A stretch of DNA of 64,000 nucleotides. Source: Saccharopolyspora gregorii. GTDB lineage: Bacteria; Actinomycetota; Actinomycetes; Mycobacteriales; Pseudonocardiaceae. Each line of letters opens with the position of its first letter. Within the stretch, counting starts at the first letter, position 1. Both the position numbers and the translations under genes were made by a program. Positions 16,291-24,151 of this stretch are shown here, one piece after another. The stretch lies in contig NZ_CP059556.1 in NCBI RefSeq assembly GCF_024734405.1, positions 4,092,001-4,156,000 of the forward strand, in the 5' to 3' direction. The notes under the pieces are model-generated. The model saw only the letters and a program-made list of their open reading frames with translations, made no database searches and was not told the DNA's origin.

Positions 16291-17436
16291 TCAGCGGCCC
16301 GCGGGCTGCGAACGCTCCGCGCGGCGGAAGTCGAGCGCCGGCCCCGCCCCGTACTCCTCGGCGACCACCAGCAGGAAGCGGATCTCCGACTCCAGATCAG
16401 CCCCTCCCGGCAGCGGCACCGCACTCCCGGCCGCCACCGCGCCCCGTGCCCGGACGTCCTCCGCCGCCCGCAGCCAGCAGGCCAGCACCGCCGCCGCCAC
16501 CCGGTCCGGCGGCACCCCTGCCGACACCACGTGCGCGCGCGCCCGCTCGACCAGTTCGGCCGAGCAGTGCCCGCTCAACAGCAGCACCGCGTCCCGGATC
16601 TCGATCACGAGCCGGTAGCACGCCAGCTCCACGGCGGCACGCGACCGGAACACCTCGCGCCCCGCGGCGGCGAGCGGGACGCGCCGGACCTCCGGCACCC
16701 CGGCGGTGATCTCCGCCCACAACGGCAGCAGGCGCCGCAGAACCCGGCGCTTGGCCGAGGTCCCGCGCACCTCGGCCCACAGCGGGGCGGACACGCCCAC
16801 CGCGAAGCACCCGGCCTGCACCCCGCTGACGAGCGGCGCGACCGACAACGGCGACGATTCCCCCGTCCAGGCCGCGAACGCCGCCAGCGGGCAGAGCACG
16901 AGAACCGACAGGCAGAACCCGGCCCCGTACGCGAGCAGACCGAACCGCGCCCCGCCCGGCCCCCCGCGCACGCCCGCCCGCACGCACAACCCGCACGCCA
17001 CCGCGTGCGCGACCACGTGCAGCAGCAGAAAACCCGACCAGTAGCTGTCCAGCACCGCGACCGGCACCGGCGGACCCGCGAAACCGACCGCGGACAGATC
17101 GGAGCGGACCAGCAGCGAGACCACCACGGCCCCACCGGCCCACAGCAGCGGCGTCCGGGCGCCGCGCACCCGCAGGAAAGCCGAGAAACCGTGGAGCACC
17201 AGGCAGGAACTCGTCACCGCGATCGAATTGCGCAGCACGTGCACCGCCTGCGGGCTCAACGCGGATTCGCGCAACCACGTGCAGGAAGCGTCGGTGTGCA
17301 GCGTCATCGTCGTCGCGAGCCCGGCGCCGATGAGCCAGAACGCCCGGGTCCGGCGCTGCCGCAACGCCTGCGGTGCGCGGAGCAGGACCGCGAGCCAGAG
17401 CGCCCCGATGCCGGCGAACTCCACCACCGAGCTCAC
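16291..17436 (-). CDS. MAB_1171c-like integral membrane protein
   Basis: 381 residues. The N-terminal half has about seven hydrophobic helices (VVEFAGIGALWLAVLL at the start, FLLLHVVAHAVACGLCV in the middle). The C-terminal half is a soluble helical domain with RAAVELACYRLVIEIRDAVLLL, here quoted only to show its Arg-rich, Leu-rich helix. Proteins of this layout are annotated as MAB_1171c-like putative transporters of unknown role, usually beside an ImmA/IrrE metalloprotein. GTG 17436 overlaps the stop of that partner (GTGA, 17433-17436). No substrate or enzymatic motif is visible. Confidence 0.75.
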   Translation of the reverse strand: MSSVVEFAGIGALWLAVLLRAPQALRQRRTRAFWLIGAGLATTMTLHTDASCTWLRESALSPQAVHVLRNSIAVTSSCLVLHGFSAFLRVRGARTPLLWAGGAVVVSLLVRSDLSAVGFAGPPVPVAVLDSYWSGFLLLHVVAHAVACGLCVRAGVRGGPGGARFGLLAYGAGFCLSVLVLCPLAAFAAWTGESSPLSVAPLVSGVQAGCFAVGVSAPLWAEVRGTSAKRRVLRRLLPLWAEITAGVPEVRRVPLAAAGREVFRSRAAVELACYRLVIEIRDAVLLLSGHCSAELVERARAHVVSAGVPPDRVAAAVLACWLRAAEDVRARGAVAAGSAVPLPGGADLESEIRFLLVVAEEYGAGPALDFRRAERSQPAGR

Positions 17437-17963
17437 CGCGGCGGCGGCCACGGGGCCACCGCGAACCCGAGCGCCTCCTCGATCCCGCCCACCCGCACCG
17501 GAGTCGGCAGGATGCGGCTGCCCAGCAGGACCGCGATGTCCTCGGCCTCCCGCTCGGCCGCGGCACCGTGCCCGCCGTGCGAGCGGGCCAGCAACCGGGA
17601 CACCGTTCCCGGGTCGAGATCCGGGACCATCCGCCGGAATTGCGCCGCGCGCCGCTCCGAGTGATCGGCGGGTTCCGCTCCACCGTGCGCGAGGATGTGG
17701 CCGATCTCGTGCAGAATGATGTGCTTTCGGTGCAGTTCGCTGGTACGCGGTTCGACGAAAACGTAGTCGGTGTCCGCGGCTTCCACCCAGAGCCCGTGCG
17801 GACGGGCGGAATTCGCCGCCCCCGGAAAGGGGAGCACGCGCAGCGGACGTTTCCGGCGCGCGGAGATGCACTCGATCAACTCATCCATCGAACAGGCGGC
17901 AGGCAGCGCCAATTCCTTGACCAGCCTGCGAAAACGCGCGCGCGAACGCCACCCCTCCAGCAC
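17433..17963 (-). CDS. ImmA/IrrE-type metallopeptidase-like protein
   Basis: 176 residues. A short N-terminal helical region (FRRLVKELALP) precedes the zinc-peptidase motif HKHIILHEIGHIL, i.e. HEXXH with catalytic Glu. A further acidic region (AEREAEDIAVLLG) can supply the third ligand. Members cleave or bind repressors, or act as toxin-antitoxin-like partners of XRE regulators. I chose GTG 17963 (GGGAGGG eight bases before). A longer GTG start at 18020 exists, but it lies upstream of the predicted transcription start. Translationally coupled to the membrane protein, it probably works with it at the membrane. Confidence 0.8.
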   Translation of the reverse strand: MLEGWRSRARFRRLVKELALPAACSMDELIECISARRKRPLRVLPFPGAANSARPHGLWVEAADTDYVFVEPRTSELHRKHIILHEIGHILAHGGAEPADHSERRAAQFRRMVPDLDPGTVSRLLARSHGGHGAAAEREAEDIAVLLGSRILPTPVRVGGIEEALGFAVAPWPPPR

Positions 17964-18006
17964 CGGAAGCCCTCCCCGGTCACATGTCCACCCCAGTACG
18001 CTGAGC

Positions 18007-18036
18007 ACTCTGTCCGACACTTTCCGCAGCAGTCAA
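18007..18036 (-). promoter_or_regulatory. Candidate promoter for the ImmA-membrane protein pair
   Basis: TTGACT (18036-18031) and CAGAGT (18012-18007) are separated by 18 bp, placing the transcription start near 18000. This supports the GTG at 17963 rather than 18020 as start of the metalloprotein. The -10 is a weak match. Confidence 0.4.
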
Positions 18037-18176
18037 TGCATCCTGCGTCACAGCGCACGAAAATCGCACCCCCTTAACAGGAGGTTCACTTTCTCGCGAA
18101 CGATTTCCAGATAGTGGGCGAAATGGCGTGCACCGCGCGGAAATGGAGCAGGCGGTAGCACCTCCCGGTGGAACGC

Positions 18177-18213
18177 GCGTCGAGGCCCCCGGCGGCACCG
18201 GGGGCCTCGACGC
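18177..18213 (-). terminator. Strong hairpin terminator after the GH92 gene
   Basis: A perfect 16-bp stem, 18177-18192 paired with 18198-18213, and a CGGCA loop follow the GH92 stop (18230) on the minus strand. There is no clear T-run, as is common in actinomycetes. Confidence 0.8.
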
Positions 18214-18229
18214 GATCAGGACGAGCGGA

Positions 18230-20542
18230 TCAGCCGAACGACGGCGGCGCGTCCTCGGGCGCGCTGCCCCACCCGGTGTTCGGCTCGGTGCCCAGGGCGT
18301 AGTCGAGCGTGCCGCCCTCGGCGACGAACCGCTCGGACAGCCACGGCTTCCCGGTCCGCTCCCCGTTCACCGACAGGTCCTGCACGTACTTCGCCTCCTG
18401 CGAAGCGTCGGGGGCGTTGACGGTGATGGTGGTGCCGTTGCCCCGGTCGATGCTGATCGACGGGAACAGCGGGCTGGCCAGCACCAGGTCCGCGCGGCCC
18501 GGCGCCTCCGGGTACATGCCCAGCGCCGCCCACACCGACCAGGACGACATCTGGCCGAGGTCGTCGTTGCCGACGAGGCCGTCCGGTTCGGCGCTGAACA
18601 GCTCGGTCAGCGAGCGGCGCACCACGTCCTGCGTCTTGTGCGGCTGCCCGGCGTAGGCGTAGGCCCACGGGGTGTTCGCCGACGGTTCGTTGCCGAGGTA
18701 GGCGTGCGGTTCGTCCGGTCCGGCGTTGAGCTCGGCGAAGAACTCGTCGAGCCGCGCCCCCGCCTGCTCGTTCCCGCCCATCCGGTCGAACAGCCCCTGG
18801 TGGTCGAACGGCACCATCCAGGCGTACTGGGCGGCGTTGCCCTCCACGTAGCCGTCCTGCTGGGCGAGGTCGAACTCCGGCCAGGAGCCGTCGGCCTTGC
18901 GCGGCTGGATCCAGCCGCTGTCCGGGTTGACCAGGTTCTGCCAGTTCCGCGCGCGCTGCTGGAACTCGTCGCGCGCGCCGGTGTCGCCGATCCGGTCGGC
19001 GAACTGGGAGATGGCGAAGTCGGAGCCGGTGTACTCCAGCGTCGTCGACACCGAGCCCCACGATTCCTCGTCCTCGGCGGGGATGTAGCCGAGCTCGCCG
19101 TACTGCTCGTGCACCGGCCGCTCGTCCTCGTTGGTCGCCCCGGCGCGCATCCGCTCCAGCGCCCGGCCGGTGTCGAAGTCGGTGGCGCCGAACGCGTGCG
19201 CGCTGGAGATCATGATCGGCAGCGGGTCGCCGGTCATCACGCCGGTGCCGCCGTTGGCGACGGTCCAGCGGTCGAAGTAGCCGCCCTGCGCGGACTGGTT
19301 CACCGCGGACTGCGCGATGTCCGAGGCGATGTCGGGCGCGATCAGCGCGACCAGCTGGGTCTGCGAGCGGTACACGTCCCAGCCGGAGTAGTTGGCGTAC
19401 TGGGCGTGGCCCGGCTCGGCCCGGTGCACCTCGCCGTCGAAGCCGGTGTAGTTCCCGTCGACGTCGCTGAACACGTTGGGGTGCAGCAACGAGTGGTAGA
19501 GCCCGGTGTAGAGCCGCCGCCGGTCCTGGTCGCTGCCGCCGCCGACGTCGATCCGCCCGAGCAGCTCGTTCCACGCCGCGCGGGTGCCGTCGCGGACCTG
19601 GTCGAAGCCCCGGTCGCCGAGTTCCTCGGCGGCGTTGGCCTTCGCGCCGTCCAGGCTGACGAACGACAGCCCGACGCGGGCGGTCACGGTGCGCTCGGCG
19701 CCCGGGTCGAAGGAGACGAAGGCCTGCGCGCCGTCGTCCTGCGCCTGCTGCTCGTTCGCGGCGCCGGTGCCCGAACCGGAGATCTCCTTCGCCGAGGTGT
19801 CGACCCGGCCGTCGCGCACGACGCCGCTGCTGGTGAAGTCGTGGTCGAACTCGGCGTGGAAGTAGACGCGGTACTCGTTGGAGCCGCCGCAGAATCCGCC
19901 GCCGTCGCTGTAGCCGCTGATGGTGTTGCCGTCGATGGTCAGCGAGCCCTCGGCGTCGTTGAACGCCTTCGCCGCGTCGATCGACAGCGAGGCAGTCTCG
20001 CCCTCGGGGTAGGTGAACCGCGCGACGCCGGCCCGCTGGGTCGCGGTCAGCTCGGTGCGCAGCCCGTTGTCGAAGGTGACGTCGTAGGCGCCGGGCGAGG
20101 CCGATTCGTTCTCGTGCGAGAACGGGTGGTCCTGCGCCGGGGCGTCGCCGAGCGTCGGCAGGAACGGGATGTTGCCGAAGTCCCCGCACCCGGCGCCGGA
20201 GATGTGGGTGAGGCTGAACCCGCGGATCCGGTCGTCCTCGTACTGGTAGCCGCCGTGCTGGTACTCGGCGGTGTCCGGGCTCCACTGCATCATCCCGAAC
20301 GGCGCGACCGCACCGGGGAAGGTGTTGCCCGCTCCCCCGCCGTGCCCGAAGTCGGGACCACCGGGCTTGGTGCCGGTGAACGGGTTGACGTACTGCGCCG
20401 GGTCTTCGACGCCCGGCGCGGCCGGGGCGGCGACGGCCGGTACCGCGGAGCCCGGCAGGGCCAGTGCGGTGACCAGCCCGACGGCGCCGGCCAGCAGCGA
20501 TCGGCTCCGGCCGGACGTGCGTCTGCGCCTGGAGGTGCGCAT
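18230..20542 (-). CDS. Secreted glycoside hydrolase family 92 alpha-mannosidase
   Basis: 770 residues. An Arg-rich signal peptide (SLLAGAVGLVTALALPGSA, cleavage near AVAAPAAPG) precedes the GH92 domains. Family landmarks are NPFTGTKPGGPDFGHGG, AVAPFGMMQWSPD, YSGWDVYRSQTQL and GLVGNDDLGQMSSWSVWAALG. GH92 enzymes are calcium-dependent exo-alpha-mannosidases, often alpha-1,2-specific, acting on external mannans or glycans. ATG 20542 is preceded by GGAGAGGAG; longer in-frame starts lack a site and would precede the signal peptide. It stands alone, with a terminator behind and a LacI-type palindrome upstream, so induction by a sugar is likely. Confidence 0.9.
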   Translation of the reverse strand: MRTSRRRRTSGRSRSLLAGAVGLVTALALPGSAVPAVAAPAAPGVEDPAQYVNPFTGTKPGGPDFGHGGGAGNTFPGAVAPFGMMQWSPDTAEYQHGGYQYEDDRIRGFSLTHISGAGCGDFGNIPFLPTLGDAPAQDHPFSHENESASPGAYDVTFDNGLRTELTATQRAGVARFTYPEGETASLSIDAAKAFNDAEGSLTIDGNTISGYSDGGGFCGGSNEYRVYFHAEFDHDFTSSGVVRDGRVDTSAKEISGSGTGAANEQQAQDDGAQAFVSFDPGAERTVTARVGLSFVSLDGAKANAAEELGDRGFDQVRDGTRAAWNELLGRIDVGGGSDQDRRRLYTGLYHSLLHPNVFSDVDGNYTGFDGEVHRAEPGHAQYANYSGWDVYRSQTQLVALIAPDIASDIAQSAVNQSAQGGYFDRWTVANGGTGVMTGDPLPIMISSAHAFGATDFDTGRALERMRAGATNEDERPVHEQYGELGYIPAEDEESWGSVSTTLEYTGSDFAISQFADRIGDTGARDEFQQRARNWQNLVNPDSGWIQPRKADGSWPEFDLAQQDGYVEGNAAQYAWMVPFDHQGLFDRMGGNEQAGARLDEFFAELNAGPDEPHAYLGNEPSANTPWAYAYAGQPHKTQDVVRRSLTELFSAEPDGLVGNDDLGQMSSWSVWAALGMYPEAPGRADLVLASPLFPSISIDRGNGTTITVNAPDASQEAKYVQDLSVNGERTGKPWLSERFVAEGGTLDYALGTEPNTGWGSAPEDAPPSFG

Positions 20543-21054
20543 CGTGCTCCTCTCCTCGGAGGTGGTGGTGCGGCGTGGTTCGGAAACGAGCGGGAACGTC
20601 CGGCACCCAATGTGGACGGGGGATGCGGAAGGGGGACGCGGAATCGGAATTCCGCGCGGGAAGAAGGAGTTCCACGGACTTCTTCCGGCGCGCGAGCGGG
20701 AAATCGCGGACCGCATTCCGGCCACGGATTCCCGATGGTCATCGAGGCGGGTTCGGCGGCGAGTGCGGCGGCAGGCGACCCGGCCGCGACGGCGACCCGG
20801 CCACCGGGAACGCCATGCGGAATCCGCGTCGGAGACGGGAAGAACGGCCCGGATCGCGCACAGATCCCCCATGACAACGTTGTCCATCGCGGTGAGATCA
20901 ACCGTACAGACCGGACTCGGCGGCGGCAATCATCCGCGTCCCGCGCGCCGCCCGGAGCAGCGGATTCCGGACGCGTTTCCATCCGTTCAGGGCAATGCGG
21001 GCGACCGCGCTCCCGTTTTTCCCAGAATGGAAGGGGATTTCCCGGGAATGGCGG
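20543..21054. promoter_or_regulatory. GH92 upstream region with LacI-type operator
   Basis: A gene-free 512 bp stretch. GACAACGTTGTC at 20873-20884 is a 12-bp perfect palindrome with the central CG typical of LacI-family operators. It sits about 330 bp ahead of GH92 on the minus strand. I see no other convincing signal, and no LacI gene in the window. Confidence 0.5.
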
Positions 21055-21624
21055 TCAGCCGGGGAGGAGCTCGGCGACGAGCCGCTTGCCCAGTTCGATC
21101 GGTTCGGTGCCGCGGCTGAACTTGGAGCCTGCGACCGCGCCGTCGTAGATCAGCCGGATCCGCTCGGCGGTCGCCTCGGGATCGGCGGCCCCGGACCGCC
21201 CGGCGAGGTCCACGAGCAGCTCGTGCAGCCAGGCGCGGTGCCGGTCGATGGCGGCGCGCGCCGGGTGCTGCGGATCGGGGAACTCGGTGGCGGCGTTGAG
21301 GTAGAGGCAACCGCGGAAGCGGCGGTCCAGCGCGGCGCCGTGCGCGAGGTCGAACAGCGCCAGGACCTTCTCGCGCGGCGAGTCCAGTTCGGCGGCGGCC
21401 TTCTCCCACTTGCCCCGGTCGGCCTCGTCCTGGTCGTCGAGGTAGGCGGCGATGAGGCCGTCCTTGGAGCCGTAGGCGTGGTAGAGGCTGGCGCGCGCGA
21501 CCCCGGCTTCGGCGAGCACCCGGTCGATGCCGACCGCGCGGATGCCCTCCCGCACGAACAGGGTTCCGGCCGCGTCCAGGAGTCGCTGGGCGGGAGCGGC
21601 TGCGCCGGATCGCGTGGTGGCCAT
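21055..21624 (-). CDS. TetR-family transcriptional regulator
   Basis: 189 residues. The N-terminal HTH domain reads AQRLLDAAGTLFVREG, VDRVLAEAGV-like IDRVLAEAGVARASLYHAYGSKDGL and the C-terminal part is a helical ligand domain resembling AcrR/YcdC-type regulators. I chose ATG 21624 because AGG lies at proper distance; a GTG six bases upstream is possible. It diverges from the leader peptide and the DUF4242-ABC operon and has an operator-like palindrome in the shared region (21644-21663). It probably represses itself and perhaps that operon. Confidence 0.88.
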   Translation of the reverse strand: MATTRSGAAAPAQRLLDAAGTLFVREGIRAVGIDRVLAEAGVARASLYHAYGSKDGLIAAYLDDQDEADRGKWEKAAAELDSPREKVLALFDLAHGAALDRRFRGCLYLNAATEFPDPQHPARAAIDRHRAWLHELLVDLAGRSGAADPEATAERIRLIYDGAVAGSKFSRGTEPIELGKRLVAELLPG

Positions 21625-21643
21625 GGACACAGCCTAACATCGA

Positions 21644-21663
21644 TGGACAGAACGATCGGTCTA
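21644..21663. promoter_or_regulatory. TetR operator candidate
   Basis: TGGACAGAACGATCGGTCTA is an imperfect palindrome (7 of 10 positions paired) 20 bp upstream of the tetR start, between it and the divergent leader peptide. Its position suits autoregulation. Confidence 0.5.
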
Positions 21664-21676
21664 GCCCTAGGGTGGC

Positions 21677-21760
21677 ATGCCAGGTTCGGAGCTCGTGCGG
21701 CGGTTGCAGGTGGACCTGCTCCGCGTCACCAGCGCGATCTGTCCCGCTCCCCTGGCCTGA
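21677..21760 (+). CDS. Sulfur-type regulatory leader peptide (27 aa)
   Basis: An ATG at 21677 opens a 27-codon frame that ends at TGA 21758-21760. It contains VRRLQVDLLRVTSAIC close to its end. This matches the actinobacterial leader peptides of pattern RR-x-x-VDL-x-RV-x-SA-x-C that precede cysteine, methionine and sulfonate genes. Ribosome progress at the near-terminal Cys codon is thought to sense cysteine supply. A 9-bp hairpin (21781-21805) follows before the DUF4242 gene. The operon behind it is therefore probably controlled by sulfur status. Confidence 0.75.
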   Translation: MPGSELVRRLQVDLLRVTSAICPAPLA

Positions 21761-21780
21761 ACCCCCTCTCGCGACATCGC

Positions 21781-21805
21781 GCGGACGACCTGAGCCGTCG
21801 TCCGC
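21781..21805 (+). promoter_or_regulatory. Hairpin between leader peptide and DUF4242 gene
   Basis: GCGGACGAC (21781-21789) pairs perfectly with GTCGTCCGC (21797-21805), with a 7-base loop. It lies between the leader stop and the ribosome site of the first structural gene, the right place for an attenuator. No T-run follows. Confidence 0.45.
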
Positions 21806-21841
21806 CGCCGCGCATCCCCCTGCCCGCACGGAGGCCCCGCC

Positions 21842-22375
21842 ATGTCCTTGTTCCTGTACGAGATCGTGCCCGCCGACGACGCCCGCCAGCGGACCGAGCA
21901 GCTGCTCGCCGCCTTCGACACCGCCGCGCGCGAAGCGGGTGCCGAACTGATCGAATCGCAGGTCACCGGCGCGCGGGACCGGGTGTTCGCCGTGGTGGAG
22001 GCCGCGGACGACGCCGACCTCGCCACCCTGCGCGGCGAGCGGCTGCCCGAGGTCGCCGAGCTCGCCGGCCCGCACCTGGTCCGCCTGGTCGGCGCCGACC
22101 TCGCCGAGGTCAAGGCCGCCCGCCCCGAAGCCGGCTACCTCGTCGAGTGGGACTTCCCCGCCGACCTGGACATGGACACCTACCTGGCGAACAAGAAGGC
22201 CAAGGCGCCCAAGTACGCCGAGGTGCCCGAGGTGACGTTCCTGCGCACCTACGTGCGCGAGGACATGGCCAAGTGCCTGTGCCTCTACGACGCACCCGAC
22301 GAGGGCGTGGTGCGCAAGGCGCGCGACGCCGTGAGCACGCCCGTCGACCGGTTGCACACCTTGGACCGGGGCTGA
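21842..22375 (+). CDS. DUF4242 domain protein
   Basis: 177 residues. The second half (YLVEWDFPADLDMDTYL to STPVDRLHTL) is a DUF4242 ferredoxin-like domain. The first half (MSLFLYEIVPADD onward) looks like a divergent second copy. DUF4242 proteins are small, some bind nickel, and none has a settled enzymatic role. The gene starts at ATG 21842 behind GGAGG and leads an operon with an acyl-CoA dehydrogenase-like flavoprotein and an ABC importer. The leader peptide upstream points to sulfur metabolism; beyond that the function is unknown. Confidence 0.8.
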   Translation: MSLFLYEIVPADDARQRTEQLLAAFDTAAREAGAELIESQVTGARDRVFAVVEAADDADLATLRGERLPEVAELAGPHLVRLVGADLAEVKAARPEAGYLVEWDFPADLDMDTYLANKKAKAPKYAEVPEVTFLRTYVREDMAKCLCLYDAPDEGVVRKARDAVSTPVDRLHTLDRG

Positions 22376-22376
22376 C

Positions 22377-23444
22377 ATGACGGCCGCGCACACCGACCGG
22401 ACCGGCGCGCCCGCGGACCACCCGGGCCGCGCCGAGATCGCCGAGCACTTCGCCGACCGCGCGGCGGCGCTCGACCGCGGCGACGCCGACGTGCGGCCCG
22501 GCCTGCGGTTCCTCGGGGAACGCGGGCTGCTGGAGCTCGGCGCGCCGGGCTGCGGCGGCGACCTCGCCACGATGCTGCTGCTCGTCGAGGACGTCGCGGC
22601 CGGCTGCCTGTCCTCGGCGTTCTCGCTGTGGGCGCAGCGGATGGTCGTCGAGTACGTGGCCCGCGGCCCCGCCGACGCGGCAGCGGCGCGGGAACTGGAC
22701 GGGCTGCGCACCGGCTCGCGGATCGGCGTCACCGCGATGGCGCCCGCCATGAAGCACGTCGCCGGGATCGAACCGGTGCCGGTGCTGGCCGAGCGGACCG
22801 GCACCGGGGTGCGGTTGACCGGGCCGATCCGCTGGGCGTCGAACCTGTTCGACGACGCGCTGGTGGTGGTCCCCGCCCGGTTCGCCGACGGCGGCGGGCT
22901 GATCGCGGTGCTGCGCGTCGGCGACCCCGGGGTGACCGTCCACTCGGCACCCGAGCTGCTGGCGCTCGGTGCGACCGGCTCCTCGTCGGTGGCGCTGACC
23001 GAAGTGGACGTGCCGGCGGCGGACGTGCTCAGCACGGACCTGACCGGTTTCGTGCGCGCGGTCCGGCCGACCTTCCTGCTGGTGCAGAGCGCGTTCTGCG
23101 CCGGGCTCGCGGGCGCGTCCCGGCGGCAGGCGGCGACCGCGCTGGACGGGCTGAACGCCGAGTTCCGCCCGGACTTCGGCGAGCTCGCCGCCGCGCACGA
23201 CTCGGTGCGGTCCCGGCTGTTCGAGTTCGCCCGCGTCCCGCAGCGGCCCGCGGACCTGCTGCGGCTGCGGCTGGACGCGGCGCGCACGGCCGGTGCGGCG
23301 AGCAGGCTGGAAGCGGCGGTGACCGGTGGCCGCGGCTACGCCGCCACCAGCCCGACGAGCCGCAGGCTGCGCGAGGCCGCCTTCCTCCCGATCCAGGCCC
23401 CGACGGAAGGACAACTGCGGTGGGAACTGTCACGGTCCGCCTGA
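22377..23444 (+). CDS. Acyl-CoA dehydrogenase-family flavoprotein
   Basis: 355 residues. Landmarks are RFLGERGLLELGAPG, VAAGCLSSAFSLWAQRM, GPIRWASNLFDDALVV and TGSSSVALTEVDVPA. The protein has the ACAD fold but is shorter than beta-oxidation enzymes and has no obvious catalytic Glu segment. It is nearer the branch that includes flavin-dependent monooxygenases acting on sulfur compounds (SfnB/DszC-like). It starts one base after the DUF4242 stop. With the leader peptide and a sulfonate-type importer, oxidative release of sulfur from an organosulfur compound is a reasonable inference. Confidence 0.75.
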   Translation: MTAAHTDRTGAPADHPGRAEIAEHFADRAAALDRGDADVRPGLRFLGERGLLELGAPGCGGDLATMLLLVEDVAAGCLSSAFSLWAQRMVVEYVARGPADAAAARELDGLRTGSRIGVTAMAPAMKHVAGIEPVPVLAERTGTGVRLTGPIRWASNLFDDALVVVPARFADGGGLIAVLRVGDPGVTVHSAPELLALGATGSSSVALTEVDVPAADVLSTDLTGFVRAVRPTFLLVQSAFCAGLAGASRRQAATALDGLNAEFRPDFGELAAAHDSVRSRLFEFARVPQRPADLLRLRLDAARTAGAASRLEAAVTGGRGYAATSPTSRRLREAAFLPIQAPTEGQLRWELSRSA

Positions 23445-24151
23445 GCGGCGCGGAGAAGTCGTACCCGCCGCACCACCGCAAGGTCCTCGACGGACTGGAC
23501 CTGGTGGTGCGGGACGGGGAGTTCGTGGTGCTGCTGGGCCCCAGCGGCTGCGGCAAGTCCACGCTGCTGCGGATCCTCGCCGGGCTCGAAACCCTCGACG
23601 GCGGCGCACTGGAGTGGGCCGGTGGCGCGCGGCCGCCGATCGGCGCCGTGTTCCAGCAGCCGCACCTGATGCCGTGGCTGACCGTGCGGGACAACGTGCT
23701 GCTCGGCGGCCGCTACCGGGCCAACCGGGCGCGGTTCTCGCCGGACTGGGCGGCGGGACTGGTCGAGCGGCTGGGGCTCGCCGAGCTCGCCGGCACCTAC
23801 CCGGACCGGCTCTCCGGCGGGCAGGCGCAGCGGGTCGCGGTCGCGCGGGCGGCGGCGATCGGCCCGGCGCTGCTGCTGCTCGACGAACCGTTCAGCGCGC
23901 TGGACCCGGCGGCGCGCGCCGACCTGCAGCGGTGGGTGCGGGCGAGCACCGACGACCTCGGGCTCACCTCGGTGCTGGTCACCCACGACGTGGACGAGGC
24001 GTTGCTGGTCGCCGACCGGATCGCGATGCTCGACGGTTCCGGTGCGGTGGCGCGGGAATGGCCGAACTCCCCCGGCACCGCGGACGGCCCGCTGCGGGCG
24101 GAACTGCTCGCGCACTACCCGGCGAGCCCCGTCGCGGCCGGAGCGACCTGA
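23420..24151 (+). CDS. ABC transporter ATPase (nitrate/sulfonate/taurine type)
   Basis: 243 residues. Walker A is LGPSGCGKST, the Q-loop is VFQQPHLMPW, the signature is LSGGQAQR, Walker B is LLLLDEPF and the switch His is in VTHDVDEA. The GTG start at 23420 lies inside the end of the acyl-CoA dehydrogenase gene (25-bp overlap). It powers the permease encoded two genes downstream. Sequence type is SsuB/TauB-like. Confidence 0.9.
   Translation: MGTVTVRLSGAEKSYPPHHRKVLDGLDLVVRDGEFVVLLGPSGCGKSTLLRILAGLETLDGGALEWAGGARPPIGAVFQQPHLMPWLTVRDNVLLGGRYRANRARFSPDWAAGLVERLGLAELAGTYPDRLSGGQAQRVAVARAAAIGPALLLLDEPFSALDPAARADLQRWVRASTDDLGLTSVLVTHDVDEALLVADRIAMLDGSGAVAREWPNSPGTADGPLRAELLAHYPASPVAAGAT

Noticed and set aside
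20543-20929. N-terminal extension of GH92
   Set aside because: It would place about 129 residues before a clear signal peptide; ATG 20542 has a good ribosome site.
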